From contig NZ_CP019724.1 of NCBI RefSeq assembly GCF_002005225.1, positions 6,279,501 to 6,343,500 on the forward strand: a stretch of 64,000 bases of DNA, read 5' to 3'. This document shows positions 19,748-28,755 of the stretch, in pieces; position 1 is the stretch's first letter; every line of letters starts with the position of its first letter. The translations under genes were made by a program, and so were the position numbers. Source of the DNA: Streptomyces pactum. Its GTDB lineage: Bacteria > Actinomycetota > Actinomycetes > Streptomycetales > Streptomycetaceae. The notes under the pieces are model-generated. The model had not been told where the DNA came from, did not search any database, and saw only the letters and a list, made by a program, of their open reading frames with translations.

Positions 19748-20010
19748 CGAGCTTCCTCCGGCGGACGTGCTGCCTTCCGTCGGAGGGACGAGAGCAGTGC
19801 TCCCGCGGTACCACCCTCCTTGGCTCCCCGGTGCGTCGTGTGCGCCGGTCAGCCCCCTCATTGGGGTCGCGAGCCGGTTCTACTCGCCGTGACGGTGTCG
19901 TCACGGCTTTCTTCCGGCGGCTCCGGGGTGATCTTCACGTCGCGCTGGCCCCCGGGCTCACACCGTCCCCGGGTCGCTACGGGCTGCGTACGCCGCTACT
20001 CGTCCCCATC
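19748..20010 (-). promoter_or_regulatory. T-box riboswitch (Ile), translational type, controlling ileS
   Basis: On the - strand the leader holds the canonical T-box AGGGTGGTACCGCGG (within complement 19800-19817), whose UGGU pairs with the acceptor end of uncharged tRNA. The specifier AUC (isoleucine) is at complement 19930-19932 in the context GAAGATCAC, within Stem I. The ileS ribosome site GGAGG is masked by a stem with arms 19755-19764 and 19777-19786 (one mismatch, 12-base loop). Control is therefore of translation start, as known for actinobacterial ileS. The 5' boundary near 20006 (GGACGAGTAG) is approximate. A TACACT -10-like box sits at complement 20030-20035. Confidence 0.95.
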
Positions 20011-20035
20011 CACGCTTTTCGCTGCGCCCAGTGTA

Positions 20036-20341
20036 CGGCGCCGCGCGGACAGCGGCCGACCGGTTTTCGCACCGGGCTCAGTGGCGGCGCGGTACGGCGT
20101 CCGTGCGGCCCGGCATGACCCGAATGCCGCGTCCGGCCCGCCGGCTGCCGGCGGGCCCGGCAGGGCTGCGGCCCGTCGGATTACCGGGCGAGGAGCTGGG
20201 CACAACGCATGCATGCTCGCCGCGCGGTGCGCGGTGGGCGGGCGAATCGGGCGGCGTGCCCCGTTGCCGCGGGGACCAAGTCGATTTATCGTCCCAGCAC
20301 GATTCGCGCGCAAGATCACAATATGTGAAGGGGCCGCGGCC
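20036..20341. other. Divergent spacer between the ileS leader and the H1-like/DksA gene
   Basis: About 300 bases with no credible gene. Visible items are a GCATGCATGC palindrome near 20207 and a TCACA-ATA-TGTGA inverted repeat (20316-20328) directly before the GAAGGGG ribosome site of the next gene. The second could be an operator or an overlapping -10 region. Confidence 0.5.
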
Positions 20342-21181
20342 ATGGTGGCGAAGAAGACCGCCGTACAGCAGTCGGAGGCGACTGCGAAGAAGACCGCTGC
20401 CAAGAAGACGACGGCCGCGAAGAAGACCGCCGCGAAGAAGAGCAGCGCGGCGAAGAAGGCCGCCGAGGAGAAGAGCACCGAGGAGAAGAGCACCGAGGGC
20501 AGCACCGAGGGGAAGACCCCGGCGAAGAAGACCGCGGCAAAGACGACCGCGGCGGAGAAGGGCCCGGCCAAGAAGGCCGCGGCGAAGAAGGCCGCGGCGA
20601 AGAAGAGCACGGCGAAGAAGAGCACGGCGAAGAAGAGCACGGCGAAGAAGAGCACGGCCAAGAAAGTGGGCGCGGCCGAGGCCGCGGAGCAGACGGGAGC
20701 CACGACGGTGGTTGCGAAGAAGACTCCTGGCACGGCCACGGCGGCCAAGACCGCCGTTCCCAAGGCCCGCGGCGCCGCGGACCCCGGCGACCTCGCGGTA
20801 CGCCCCGGCGAGGAACCCTGGACCCCGCAAGAGGCCGAGGAGGCGCGCGGTGAGCTGCAGTCCGAGGCCGACCGGCTGCGCACCGAGATCGACTCCTCCG
20901 AGCGGTCCCTGCAGGGCATGATGCGGGACTCCGGGGACGGTGCCGGCGACGACGAGGCGGACACCGGCAGCAAGAACATCACGCGCGAGCACGAGCTGGC
21001 GCTGGCCGCCAACGCGCGCGAGATGCTCACCCAGACCGAGCGCGCCCTGGAACGCCTGGACGCGGGCACCTACGGCCTGTGCGAGAACTGCGGGAACCCC
21101 ATCGGCAAGGCGCGCATGCAGGCCTTCCCGAGGGCCACCCTGTGCGTCGAGTGCAAGCAGAAGCAGGAGCGACGGTACTGA
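20342..21181 (+). CDS. Histone-H1-like N-terminus fused to DksA/TraR C4 zinc-finger protein
   Basis: A 279-aa two-part protein. Residues 1 to about 125 are almost only Ala, Lys, Thr and Ser in A-A-K-K and S-T-A-K-K repeats, like bacterial histone-H1 tails, and should bind DNA non-specifically. The C-terminal part (about 150-279) is a TraR/DksA domain with an acidic helical region and the C4 finger C-E-N-C ... C-V-E-C. The lysine tail includes four 15-bp DNA repeats. Start ATG 20342 has GAAGGGG about 10 bases upstream. The acidic D-x-x-D tip required of true DksA is not obvious, so ppGpp co-regulator activity is uncertain. Role: probable nucleoid- or RNA-polymerase-associated regulator. Confidence 0.88.
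   Translation: MVAKKTAVQQSEATAKKTAAKKTTAAKKTAAKKSSAAKKAAEEKSTEEKSTEGSTEGKTPAKKTAAKTTAAEKGPAKKAAAKKAAAKKSTAKKSTAKKSTAKKSTAKKVGAAEAAEQTGATTVVAKKTPGTATAAKTAVPKARGAADPGDLAVRPGEEPWTPQEAEEARGELQSEADRLRTEIDSSERSLQGMMRDSGDGAGDDEADTGSKNITREHELALAANAREMLTQTERALERLDAGTYGLCENCGNPIGKARMQAFPRATLCVECKQKQERRY
20600..20659 (+). repeat. Four 15-bp in-frame repeats encoding K-K-S-T-A
   Basis: Units AAGAAGAGCACGGCG at 20600, 20615, 20630 and 20645; the last differs by one base. They are in frame within the lysine-rich tail, so copy number can change without a frameshift. Confidence 0.9.
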
Positions 21182-21207
21182 TCAGTACCCGATCAGGTAC
21201 TGATCAG
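21178..21207. terminator. 12-bp-arm inverted repeat over the stop of the H1-like/DksA gene
   Basis: Perfect arms CTGATCAGTACC (21178-21189) and GGTACTGATCAG (21196-21207) with a 6-base loop. The stop codon TGA lies inside the left arm. It could be a terminator or an mRNA-stabilising structure. The left arm is part of the palindrome TACTGATCAGTA, so an operator is also possible. Confidence 0.5.
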
Positions 21208-21271
21208 CAGCCGGGGTGGAAGGCGTGCCGTACCCTCGTCCTCAGTCAGGTACCTAGGTCGAGGGACTCAC

Positions 21272-21865
21272 GTGGCAGAGGCGGAGCGCATCATCGGTAC
21301 GCCGGACACCCCGGACGCGGCGGGGGACGGGCAGGAGCGGCCCGACGCCGAGCAGGAGCAGCCCCCGGAGCGCCCCCGGGGCAAGCGGCGTATCGCCGTG
21401 CTGTTCGCGGTCGCCGCGTTCGCGTACGTCCTCGACCTGGTCAGCAAGATGATCGTGGTCGCCGAGTTGGAGCACCAGGAGCCCATCGAGATCGTCGGGG
21501 ACTGGCTGCGGTTCGTGGCGATCCGCAACGCGGGCGCGGCCTTCGGCTTCGGCGAGGCCTTCACCGTGATCTTCACGGTGATCGCGGCGGCCGTGATCGT
21601 CGTGATCGCCCGCCTCGCGCGCAAGCTCTACAGCCTGCCGTGGGCGATCGCGCTCGGCATGCTGCTCGGTGGTGCCCTCGGCAATCTCACCGACCGGATC
21701 TTCCGCTCGCCCGGCGTCTTCGAGGGCGCGGTCGTGGACTTCATCGCCCCCAAGCACTTCGCCGTCTTCAACCTCGCCGACTCGGCGATCGTGTGCGGCG
21801 GCATCCTGATCGTGATCCTCTCCTTCCGGGGCCTGGACCCGGACGGGACCGTTCACAGGGACTGA
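21272..21865 (+). CDS. lspA: LspA, lipoprotein signal peptidase II
   Basis: Membrane aspartyl protease that removes signal peptides from prolipoproteins after Lgt acts. The catalytic aspartates are D141 (G-N-L-T-D-R) and D170 (F-N-L-A-D-S). Four membrane helices lie between about 40 and 190. The 197 aa include an acidic N-terminal extension (about 40 residues) longer than in E. coli. The GTG start at 21272 follows GAGGG. The last residues V-H-R-D are encoded by the first unit of a 17-bp repeat array that continues past the stop. Confidence 0.96.
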   Translation: MAEAERIIGTPDTPDAAGDGQERPDAEQEQPPERPRGKRRIAVLFAVAAFAYVLDLVSKMIVVAELEHQEPIEIVGDWLRFVAIRNAGAAFGFGEAFTVIFTVIAAAVIVVIARLARKLYSLPWAIALGMLLGGALGNLTDRIFRSPGVFEGAVVDFIAPKHFAVFNLADSAIVCGGILIVILSFRGLDPDGTVHRD

Positions 21866-21952
21866 CGGTCCACAGGGACTGACGATCCCCAGGCACTGAC
21901 GGTCCACAGGGAGTGACCGCCCACCAGGGCCGACCGTCGACGAGGACTGAGC
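21851..21952 (+). repeat. 17-bp tandem array spanning the lspA stop codon
   Basis: Six consecutive degenerate 17-bp units (starts 21851, 21868, 21885, 21902, 21919, 21936) on the pattern GTCCACAGGGACTGACG. The first unit holds the lspA stop. TGA recurs in units 1-4, so stops fall in all three frames. Confidence 0.85.
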
Positions 21953-21981
21953 GCGTGTTCGGGAGTGTCCGGCCCGTCCGG

Positions 21982-21987
21982 CATACT
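21982..21987 (+). promoter_or_regulatory. Possible leaderless -10 box for rluD
   Basis: CATACT ends 6 bases before the GTG at 21994 and no ribosome site is visible, the spacing expected if transcription starts at the start codon. Confidence 0.35.
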
Positions 21988-21993
21988 CGACGG

Positions 21994-22938
21994 GTGAGCA
22001 CGCTTCCCGAGATCCGTACCCTGCCCGTGCCCGACGGCCTGGAGGGCGAGCGCGTCGACGCCGCCATCTCCCGCATGTTCGGCTTCTCCCGTACCAAGGC
22101 CGCGGAGCTCGCCGCGGCGGGCAAGGTGCAGGTCGACGGATCGGTGGTCGGCAAGTCCGAGCGCGTCCACGGCGGCGCCTGGCTCGAGGTCGAGATGCCC
22201 CAGGCGCCCGCGCCGGTGCAGGTGGTCGCCGAGCCCGTCGAGGGCATGGAGATCGTGCATGACGACGACGACGTGGTCGTGATCGTCAAGCCGGTCGGCG
22301 TCGCCGCCCACCCCTCGCCCGGCTGGAGCGGACCGACCGTCATCGGCGGACTGGCCGCCGCCGGATACCGCGTCTCCACCTCCGGTGCCGCCGAGCGGCA
22401 GGGCATCGTGCACCGCCTCGACGTGGGCACCTCCGGCCTGATGGCGGTGGCCAAGTCGGAGCGCGCGTACACCTCGCTCAAGCGCCAGTTCAAGGAGCGC
22501 ACGGTCGACAAGCGCTACCACGCGCTCGTGCAGGGCCACCCCGACCCGACCAGCGGCACCATCGACGCCCCCATCGGCCGCCACCCCCAGCACGACTACA
22601 AGTGGGCCGTCACCGCCGAGGGCAAGCCCTCCGTCACGCACTACGACCTCATCGAGGCCTTCCGCGCCGCATCCCTGCTCGACGTGAAGCTGGAGACCGG
22701 CCGCACCCACCAGATCCGCGTCCACATGGCCGCCCACCGCCACCCCTGCGTCGGCGACCTGACCTACGGCGCCGACCCCACGCTCGGCAAGCGGCTGCGC
22801 CTCACCCGCCAGTGGCTGCACGCCGTACGGCTCGGCTTCGAGCACCCCGGCGACGGGCAGTGGGTCGAGTACGCCAGCGACTACCCCGAGGACCTCCAGC
22901 AGGCCCTGGACCTGGTCCGCGAGGAGACCTACGGATGA
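21994..22938 (+). CDS. rluD: RluD-type 23S rRNA pseudouridine synthase
   Basis: Converts specific uridines of 23S rRNA to pseudouridine. It has an N-terminal S4 RNA-binding domain (about 17-70) and a PseudoU_synth_2 domain with the catalytic aspartate D143 in [11 protein letters not shown]. The exact target uridines cannot be read from sequence. The GTG at 21994 is preferred over an upstream in-frame ATG at 21913, which lies within the repeat array. The 314-aa length is normal. Its TGA overlaps the next ATG (ATGA). Confidence 0.92.
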   Translation: MSTLPEIRTLPVPDGLEGERVDAAISRMFGFSRTKAAELAAAGKVQVDGSVVGKSERVHGGAWLEVEMPQAPAPVQVVAEPVEGMEIVHDDDDVVVIVKPVGVAAHPSPGWSGPTVIGGLAAAGYRVSTSGAAERQGIVHRLDVGTSGLMAVAKSERAYTSLKRQFKERTVDKRYHALVQGHPDPTSGTIDAPIGRHPQHDYKWAVTAEGKPSVTHYDLIEAFRAASLLDVKLETGRTHQIRVHMAAHRHPCVGDLTYGADPTLGKRLRLTRQWLHAVRLGFEHPGDGQWVEYASDYPEDLQQALDLVREETYG

Positions 22939-23423
22939 GTGCCGCGCCGTCGCAGGTGCCGTCGTACGAGGTGCGCGTCGCCGAGGGCCCCGGCGACCGG
23001 GAGATGTGCTTCGCGGTGCGCAAGGACGTCTTCGTCGTCGAACAGAAGGTCCCCGAGGACATCGAGTACGACGCCCACGACGCCGACGCCGTGCACGTCC
23101 TGGCGGTCCGGGCGGACGGCGTCCCGCTGGGCACCGGCCGGCTGCTGCACGGCGCGGCCGCCGCGGCGGCCAGCGGCGACGGCGACCCGGCCGTCGGTTG
23201 CCTGGGCCGGCTCGCCGTGACCAGGGAGGCCCGCGGACTGGGCGTCGGGGCCGCCCTGGTGCGGGCCGTCGAGGAGGCGGCACGCGCGCGTGGGCTCACC
23301 GCGGTGGATCTGCACGCGCAGACCCACGCCCTGGGTTTCTACGAGCGACTGGGGTACGAGGCGTACGGGCCCGAGTTCCCCGACGCCGGGATTCCCCACC
23401 GCGCGATGCGGCGCGCCCTGTAG
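22935..23423 (+). CDS. GNAT family N-acetyltransferase
   Basis: A 162-aa acetyl-CoA-dependent N-acyltransferase. The CoA pyrophosphate loop is [11 protein letters not shown], preceded by the strand C-L-G-R-L-A-V-T. The C-terminal F-Y-E-R-L-G-Y-E motif is typical. The start overlaps the rluD stop by four bases, so the two are co-translated. The substrate is unknown; relatives are annotated ElaA-like. Confidence 0.88.
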   Translation: MSAAPSQVPSYEVRVAEGPGDREMCFAVRKDVFVVEQKVPEDIEYDAHDADAVHVLAVRADGVPLGTGRLLHGAAAAAASGDGDPAVGCLGRLAVTREARGLGVGAALVRAVEEAARARGLTAVDLHAQTHALGFYERLGYEAYGPEFPDAGIPHRAMRRAL

Positions 23424-23513
23424 GCGACAGTGCCGAAGGGGCTGGTGGGGCCGGTGACGTGGCAGGCTTGAGGCCCGCCGTGTGAACGCCGAGACCCCAC
23501 CGGAGCGCTGACC

Positions 23514-25100
23514 GTGGATCAGTTGGCCCTGTTGTTCATGCTGCTGCTCGGGGCCCTGCTGAGCGTCCCCCTCGGGGCCCGGCTCGGGCTGCCGGCGCCG
23601 GTGCTGATGACGGTCCTCGGGATCGTCCTGGCACTCCTCGAATTCGTGCCCAACGTCGACATCCCGCCCGAGATCATCCTGCCCGCACTGCTGCCGCCGC
23701 TGCTGTACGCGGCCGTGCGGCGCACGTCCTGGCGGCAGTTCGCGGCCAACAAGCGCCCGATCTTCCTGCTGGCGGTCGCGCTGGTCTTCGTCACCATGAC
23801 CTGCGTGGCCGCCGTGGCCCACGCGATCGTGCCGGGGCTGCCGATCGCCGCCGCCTTCGCGCTGGGCGCGCTGGTGGCACCGCCCGACCCGGTCGCGGCG
23901 ACCGCCGTCGCCGGGCAACTGGGGCTGCCGCGCCGCCTGGTCTCCATCCTGGAGGGCGAGGGGCTGTTCAACGACGTCACGGCCATCGTGCTGTACCACG
24001 TGGCCATCGCCGCGGCGGTCAGCGGCACCTTCTCGCCCTGGGAAGCGGGGCTCGACCTGGTGCTGTCCGCGGTCGTCGCCGTGGCCGTGGGGCTCGTGCT
24101 GGGCTGGGGCGCCAACCGGCTCCTGGGAGTGCTGGGGGACCCGACGCTCCAGATCGGGCTGACCCTGCTGGTGCCGTTCGTGAGCTACGTCCTGGCCGAC
24201 GAACTGCACGGCTCCGGGGTGCTCGCCGTGCTCACCACCGCGATGTTCCTCGCCGAGTACGCCTCCGACGCCGACGACGTGATGAGCCGGCTCGCCGGGC
24301 ACACCGTGTGGGACGTCGTCGACACGCTCGTCACCGGTGTCGCCTTCGGGCTGATCGGCCTGGAGCTGCACAACGCGGTCCGCACGGCCTCCGGCCGGTG
24401 GACGGAGCTGCTCGGCTGGGCGGCGGCGATCAGCGCCGTGGTCATCCTGGTCCGGCTGCTGTGGCTGCTGCCGGCCACCTGGCTGACCCAGCGGCTGCAC
24501 GCCCGACGGGACCACGACGAGGACATCCCGACGAGCTGGCGGGAGACCGTCGTCATGTGGTGGGCCGGGATGCGGGGCGTCGCCTCGGTCGCGCTGGCTC
24601 TGGCGATCCCGCTGGAGACGGAGAACGGGGCCGCCTTCCCCAACCGGGACGAGCTCATCTTCGTCGCGTTCGGGGTGATCATGGTCACGCTGCTGTTGCA
24701 GGGACTGACGCTGCCCTGGCTGGTGGGCCGGCTCGGGGTACGGGCGGACACCGAACGGGAGAAGGACTACGAGAAGGCGCTCGCCGTGCGGGCGGCCAAG
24801 GCGGCGAAGCAGCGGCTCAAGGAGATCGAGTCGGTCGAGGAGCTGCCGGACGAGCTGTCCGAGCAGATGCTGCGACGCGCCTACGACATCGGGGTGCGCA
24901 TCAGCCCGGACCTCGGGGACGAGGAGCGGCGGGAGGCGCAGGAACAGCGGGCACGGCGGATCCAGCGTGCCCGGCGTATCAAGGGCGAGATGCTGAGCGC
25001 CGCCCGCCACGAGGTGCTGGCGGCGCGCAGCGAACCCGGCGCCGATCCGGAGATCGTCGACCGGGTCCTGCGCCACCTGGACGTGAGCAGCCTGCGGTGA
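23514..25100 (+). CDS. Na+/H+ antiporter, CPA1 family
   Basis: A 528-aa membrane exchanger with about 12 hydrophobic segments to residue ~415. The ion-binding region carries A-P-P-D-P-V-A-A-T-A, then E-G-E-G-L-F-N-D, both diagnostic of CPA1 proteins. A charged coiled C-terminal tail (about 420-528) is probably regulatory and cytoplasmic. The GTG start at 23514 has CGGAG upstream. It stands alone after a 90-base gap from the GNAT gene. Confidence 0.92.
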   Translation: MDQLALLFMLLLGALLSVPLGARLGLPAPVLMTVLGIVLALLEFVPNVDIPPEIILPALLPPLLYAAVRRTSWRQFAANKRPIFLLAVALVFVTMTCVAAVAHAIVPGLPIAAAFALGALVAPPDPVAATAVAGQLGLPRRLVSILEGEGLFNDVTAIVLYHVAIAAAVSGTFSPWEAGLDLVLSAVVAVAVGLVLGWGANRLLGVLGDPTLQIGLTLLVPFVSYVLADELHGSGVLAVLTTAMFLAEYASDADDVMSRLAGHTVWDVVDTLVTGVAFGLIGLELHNAVRTASGRWTELLGWAAAISAVVILVRLLWLLPATWLTQRLHARRDHDEDIPTSWRETVVMWWAGMRGVASVALALAIPLETENGAAFPNRDELIFVAFGVIMVTLLLQGLTLPWLVGRLGVRADTEREKDYEKALAVRAAKAAKQRLKEIESVEELPDELSEQMLRRAYDIGVRISPDLGDEERREAQEQRARRIQRARRIKGEMLSAARHEVLAARSEPGADPEIVDRVLRHLDVSSLR

Positions 25101-25121
25101 GGCCTTCTCCGGCGGGCTCGG

Positions 25122-26246
25122 TCACAGGCTCTTCGTCGGCTGTTCCGGGAAGCGGCGGGGGGCGCCGTCGGGGGAGCGGCGGGGGCGGTGGAATCCGTCG
25201 CGGGACGGGCGCGGGGCCGCGTCCGCCGTGCTGACCCGGGGCAGGGCGTACGGGTGCTCGTCGGCGAGCCAGCGGATCATCCCCTCGCGGACCGTGACGC
25301 GTACCGTCCAGATGTCGTCCGCGTCCTTCGCCGTCACCAGGGCCCGTACCTGCATGGTGTTCGGCGTGGTGTCCGTGACGGTCAGGTTGTAGTCGCGGCC
25401 GTCCCAGGCCGGGCACTCGCGCAGGATGTCGCGCAGCCGCTCCCGCATCGCCTCCAGCGGTGCCGAGTGGTCGAGGTGCCAGAAGACGGTCCCGGTCATC
25501 TGCGGGGAGCCGCGCGACCAGTTCTCGAACGGCTTGGACGTGAAGTACGACACCGGCATGGTGATCCGGCGCTCGTCCCAGGTGCGCACGGTCAGGAACG
25601 TGAGCGTGATCTCCTCGACGGTGCCCCACTCCCCGTCCACCACGACCGTGTCGCCCATGCGCACCATGTCGCCGAAGGCGATCTGGAACCCGGCGAACAT
25701 GTTGCTGAGCGTGGACTGGGCGGCCACACCGGCGACGATGCCGAGGATGCCGGCCGAGGCCAGCAGCGAGGCGCCCGCCGCCTGCATCGCGGGGAACGTC
25801 AGGAGCATCGACGACACGGCGACCACGCCGACGACCGCCGAGACGACCCGCATGATCAGCGACACCTGGGTCCGCACCCGCCGTACCCGGGCCGGGTTCC
25901 GCTCGGCGTGGGCGTGGGCGTAGCGGGAGTACGAGGTCTCGACGACCGCCGCGGCGATCCGGATCACCATCCAGGCCGCCGAGCCGATCAGCACCAGCGT
26001 CAGCGTCCGGCCGACCCCCTCCTGGTGGTCGGGGAACACCCGTGCCTCGATGTACGACCCTCTCAGCAGCGCCGCGCACAGGAGGAGCTGGTAGGGGATG
26101 CGGGCGCGGCGCAGCAGCCCCCACAACGGCGTCTCGGGGTGCCGTCCGTCGGCCTTGCGCAGCAGCAGGTCGGTGGCCCAGCCGATGACCAGGGTCAGCA
26201 GGACGGAGCCGCCGACCACGATCAGCGGGCGGAGTATGGTCTCCAT
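25122..26246 (-). CDS. MscS-family mechanosensitive ion channel
   Basis: A 374-aa inner-membrane channel protein that likely releases solutes under hypo-osmotic shock. There are about four hydrophobic segments before residue ~190. The pore helix region A-S-A-G-I-L-G-I-V-A-G-V-A-A-Q is followed by the MscS beta domain with G-D-M-V-R-M-G-D-T-V-V-V-D-G-E-W-G-T-V-E-E-I. The tail (about 340-374) is arginine- and proline-rich. ATG at 26246 is preferred. It converges on the antiporter gene with a 21-base gap and no clear terminator. Confidence 0.92.
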   Translation of the reverse strand: METILRPLIVVGGSVLLTLVIGWATDLLLRKADGRHPETPLWGLLRRARIPYQLLLCAALLRGSYIEARVFPDHQEGVGRTLTLVLIGSAAWMVIRIAAAVVETSYSRYAHAHAERNPARVRRVRTQVSLIMRVVSAVVGVVAVSSMLLTFPAMQAAGASLLASAGILGIVAGVAAQSTLSNMFAGFQIAFGDMVRMGDTVVVDGEWGTVEEITLTFLTVRTWDERRITMPVSYFTSKPFENWSRGSPQMTGTVFWHLDHSAPLEAMRERLRDILRECPAWDGRDYNLTVTDTTPNTMQVRALVTAKDADDIWTVRVTVREGMIRWLADEHPYALPRVSTADAAPRPSRDGFHRPRRSPDGAPRRFPEQPTKSL

Positions 26247-26339
26247 CCCTCGAACGTAACCGCACCCGTCGCGCTGTGAACCTGTGACTTCCGTCCCGTC
26301 CCGGGAATCGCCGCGCCCCGCGTTGTCACACCCGGCTGG

Positions 26340-26345
26340 CACCAT
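26340..26345 (+). promoter_or_regulatory. Possible leaderless -10 box for the DLH-like gene
   Basis: CACCAT ends 6 bases before the ATG at 26352, with no ribosome site in between. Confidence 0.3.
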
Positions 26346-26351
26346 GGCCTC

Positions 26352-26951
26352 ATGAACATCGTGCTCTTTCACTCGACCCTCGGACCGAGGCCCGCGGTGC
26401 GGCAGGCCGCCGACCGGCTGCGCGACGCCGGGCACCAGGTCTGGACCCCCGACCTCTTCGAGGGCCGGACGTTCGACACGGTCGAGGAGGGCATGGCCCA
26501 TCAGGACGGGATCGGCCGGGAGGAGCTGCTGAAGCGGGCGGTGCTGGCCGCGGCTCCCTATTCCGAGCGGGGGCTGGTGTACGCGGGCTTCTCGCTCGGC
26601 GCCTCCATCGCCCAGACCCTCGCCCTCGGCGACCACCGGGCGCGCGGACTGCTCCTCCTGCACGGCACCTCGGACATCGCGGCCAACGCCTCGGTCGACG
26701 ACCTGCCGGTCCAACTGCACGTCGCCGAGCCGGACGCCTTCGAGACGGACGACTGGCTCAGCGCCTGGTACCTCCAGATGGGCCGGGCCGGCGCCGACGT
26801 CGAGGTCTACAGATACGCCGGGGCCGGCCACCTCTACACCGACCCCGGGCTGCCGGACTACGACGAGGAGGCGGCCGAGGCCACCTGGCGGGTGGCGCTC
26901 GGCTTCCTCGACTCGCTTCAGGAGGCGGACGCGCCTCAGACGGGGGAGTAG
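26352..26951 (+). CDS. Dienelactone-hydrolase-like alpha/beta hydrolase
   Basis: A 199-aa cytoplasmic hydrolase. The nucleophile elbow is G79-F-S81-L-G83. Candidate acid and base are D128 (A-E-P-D) and H160 (G-A-G-H). Classical dienelactone hydrolases use cysteine; here it is serine, so the substrate is likely different and unknown. Its 3' end overlaps the convergent phoD gene by 16 bases, an unusual tail-to-tail arrangement. Confidence 0.85.
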   Translation: MNIVLFHSTLGPRPAVRQAADRLRDAGHQVWTPDLFEGRTFDTVEEGMAHQDGIGREELLKRAVLAAAPYSERGLVYAGFSLGASIAQTLALGDHRARGLLLLHGTSDIAANASVDDLPVQLHVAEPDAFETDDWLSAWYLQMGRAGADVEVYRYAGAGHLYTDPGLPDYDEEAAEATWRVALGFLDSLQEADAPQTGE

Positions 26952-28621
26952 ACGCGCTCGACCCGCTGGGTACCGCTGCGGGTGCGGTAGGAACGGGCCC
27001 ACTTCGACGTGGCGTCCGGGTCGGTGCGGTCGGAGACGACGTAGTAGTCCATCTGCGTCCGGGCCGCGGTGATGTCCAGCACACCGTAGCCGTGCCGGTC
27101 GGTGTCGACCCAGTGGACGTGCCGGTTCGCGGCCCGGATGACCGGCGCCGCGATCGCCGAGACCGTGCCCTCGGGGACCTTCACGATGTCGTCGAGGTTG
27201 TCGGAGGTCACCGAGGTGACGACGAACTCGGTGGCGGCCGAGGCCGACAGCGGGTACGTGGCGGCGTTGTACGGCACGTCGTTGGCCCACGCCATGTGGA
27301 TGTCGCCGGTCAGGAACACGGTGTTGCGGATGGCGCCCGCGCGCAGGTGCGCCAGCAGTTCGCGGCGGTCGTCGGTGTACCCGTCCCACTGGTCGGTGTT
27401 GAGGGCGAGGCCCTCCCTGGGCAGGCCGAGCAGCTCGGCGAGCGGCTTCAGCAGCTCGGCGGGGATCGAGCCGACGGCGAACGGCGAGATCATCACCGAG
27501 TTGCCGATCAGCCGCCAGGTGGTGTCGGAGGAGGTGAGCCCGGCTTTGAGCCAGTCGAGCTGGGCGCGGCCGGTGAGGGTGCGCTCCGGGTCGTCGACCT
27601 CGCCGTCGCCGAGCGCGACCTGCTGCGAGCGGAAGGAGCGCAGGTCCAGCAGCGAAAGGTCGGCCAGCTTGCCGAAGCGCAGCCTGCGGTAGGTGGTGCC
27701 GGCGATGGCGGGACGGACCGGCATCCACTCGAAGTAGGCCCGCTTGGCGGCGGCCTGACGCTCCGGCCAGGTGCCCTCCACCCCCTCGGTGTGGTTCTCG
27801 GCGCCGCCCGACCAGGTGTCGTTGGCGATCTCGTGGTCGTCCCAGATCGCCACGACCGGCGCGGCGGCGTGCAGCGCCTGGAGGTCGGGGTCGGTCTTGT
27901 ACCGGCCGTGCCGGACGCGGTAGTCGGCGAGCGTGAGGATCTCGTGGGTCGGCGCGTGCGGGCGGACGACGGTGTCACGGGTGCCGTACTCGCCGGTGCC
28001 GTACTCGTAGATGTAGTCGCCCAGGTGCAGCCAGGCGTCCAGGTCGCCGCGGGCCGCGAGATGCCGGTACGACGAGAAGTGGCCGGCCTCCCAGTTGGCG
28101 CAGGAGACCACGCCGAAGCGCAGGCCCGTGACGGCGGCGTCGGCCGCGGGGGCGGTGCGGGTGCGGGCGGCGGGGGAGTCGGTGGGGCCGGCGGAGAAGC
28201 GGAACCAGTAGTCCGTGGCGGGTGCGAGGCCCCGGACGTCCGCCTTGACGGTGTGGTCGGAGGCGGCCGTCGCCGTGGTGGACCCCTTGGCGACGATGTT
28301 CGTGAACGCCTTGTCCGTGGCGACGACCCAGCTCACCTCGGTGTCCGGGCCTGCCCCGGAGCCCGGTATGGCCTCCGGCGTCGGGGTCACCCGGGTCCAC
28401 AGCAGGACGCCGTCGGGCAGGGGATCGCCGGAGGCGACGCCGTGCAGGAAGGCGGGAGCGGCGCCGGCGGCGCCGGCGGGCAGCGCGGCGGCGAGCGGGG
28501 CGGCCAGGACGGCGCCGGCCGCCGCGGCCTTGACGACCGTACGGCGGCTCGGGGTGCGGGTGTTCGCGCCGTCGGCGGGCGACGGGACGGTGTTCTCGGA
28601 TGATCTGTGTCGACTGGTCAC
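26936..28621 (-). CDS. phoD: PhoD-type alkaline phosphatase/phosphodiesterase, Tat-exported
   Basis: Secreted metallophosphoesterase (561 aa). The N-terminus has a Tat signal with twin arginines R26-R27 (S-R-R-T-V-V-K) and an Ala-rich hydrophobic stretch to about residue 55. The PhoD N-terminal domain follows, then metal-ligand segments [16 protein letters not shown] and T-G-D-I-H-M-A-W. The start is the GTG at 28621. No PHO-box repeat is obvious upstream, so phosphate control cannot be claimed. Confidence 0.94.
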   Translation of the reverse strand: MTSRHRSSENTVPSPADGANTRTPSRRTVVKAAAAGAVLAAPLAAALPAGAAGAAPAFLHGVASGDPLPDGVLLWTRVTPTPEAIPGSGAGPDTEVSWVVATDKAFTNIVAKGSTTATAASDHTVKADVRGLAPATDYWFRFSAGPTDSPAARTRTAPAADAAVTGLRFGVVSCANWEAGHFSSYRHLAARGDLDAWLHLGDYIYEYGTGEYGTRDTVVRPHAPTHEILTLADYRVRHGRYKTDPDLQALHAAAPVVAIWDDHEIANDTWSGGAENHTEGVEGTWPERQAAAKRAYFEWMPVRPAIAGTTYRRLRFGKLADLSLLDLRSFRSQQVALGDGEVDDPERTLTGRAQLDWLKAGLTSSDTTWRLIGNSVMISPFAVGSIPAELLKPLAELLGLPREGLALNTDQWDGYTDDRRELLAHLRAGAIRNTVFLTGDIHMAWANDVPYNAATYPLSASAATEFVVTSVTSDNLDDIVKVPEGTVSAIAAPVIRAANRHVHWVDTDRHGYGVLDITAARTQMDYYVVSDRTDPDATSKWARSYRTRSGTQRVERVYSPV

Positions 28622-28651
28622 GGACGATCAGGTTACTGATCGGTATGCGCG

Positions 28652-28684
28652 CGGGCGGGCGAACTCGGAAAGTTCGCCCGCCCG
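28652..28684 (-). terminator. Hairpin terminator after the DsbA-like gene
   Basis: Perfect 14-bp arms (28652-28665 and 28671-28684), 5-base loop CGGAA, in the gap between the DsbA-like stop and the phoD start. Confidence 0.8.
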
Positions 28685-28755
28685 TTGGCCGTGCTTCGGT
28701 GCGGCGTCATCCCGGCGGTGACCCCGGTGGGGGCGGCCCGGGGATCACGCCGGGA

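Noticed and set aside
20316..20328. Crp/FNR-type site before the H1-like/DksA gene
   Set aside because: The half-sites are in the opposite order and spacing to TGTGA-N6-TCACA.
17189..20341. A very long + strand frame joined to the H1-like/DksA protein
   Set aside because: The upstream ~1050 codons are antisense to ileS; a ribosome site and ATG at 20342 define the real start.
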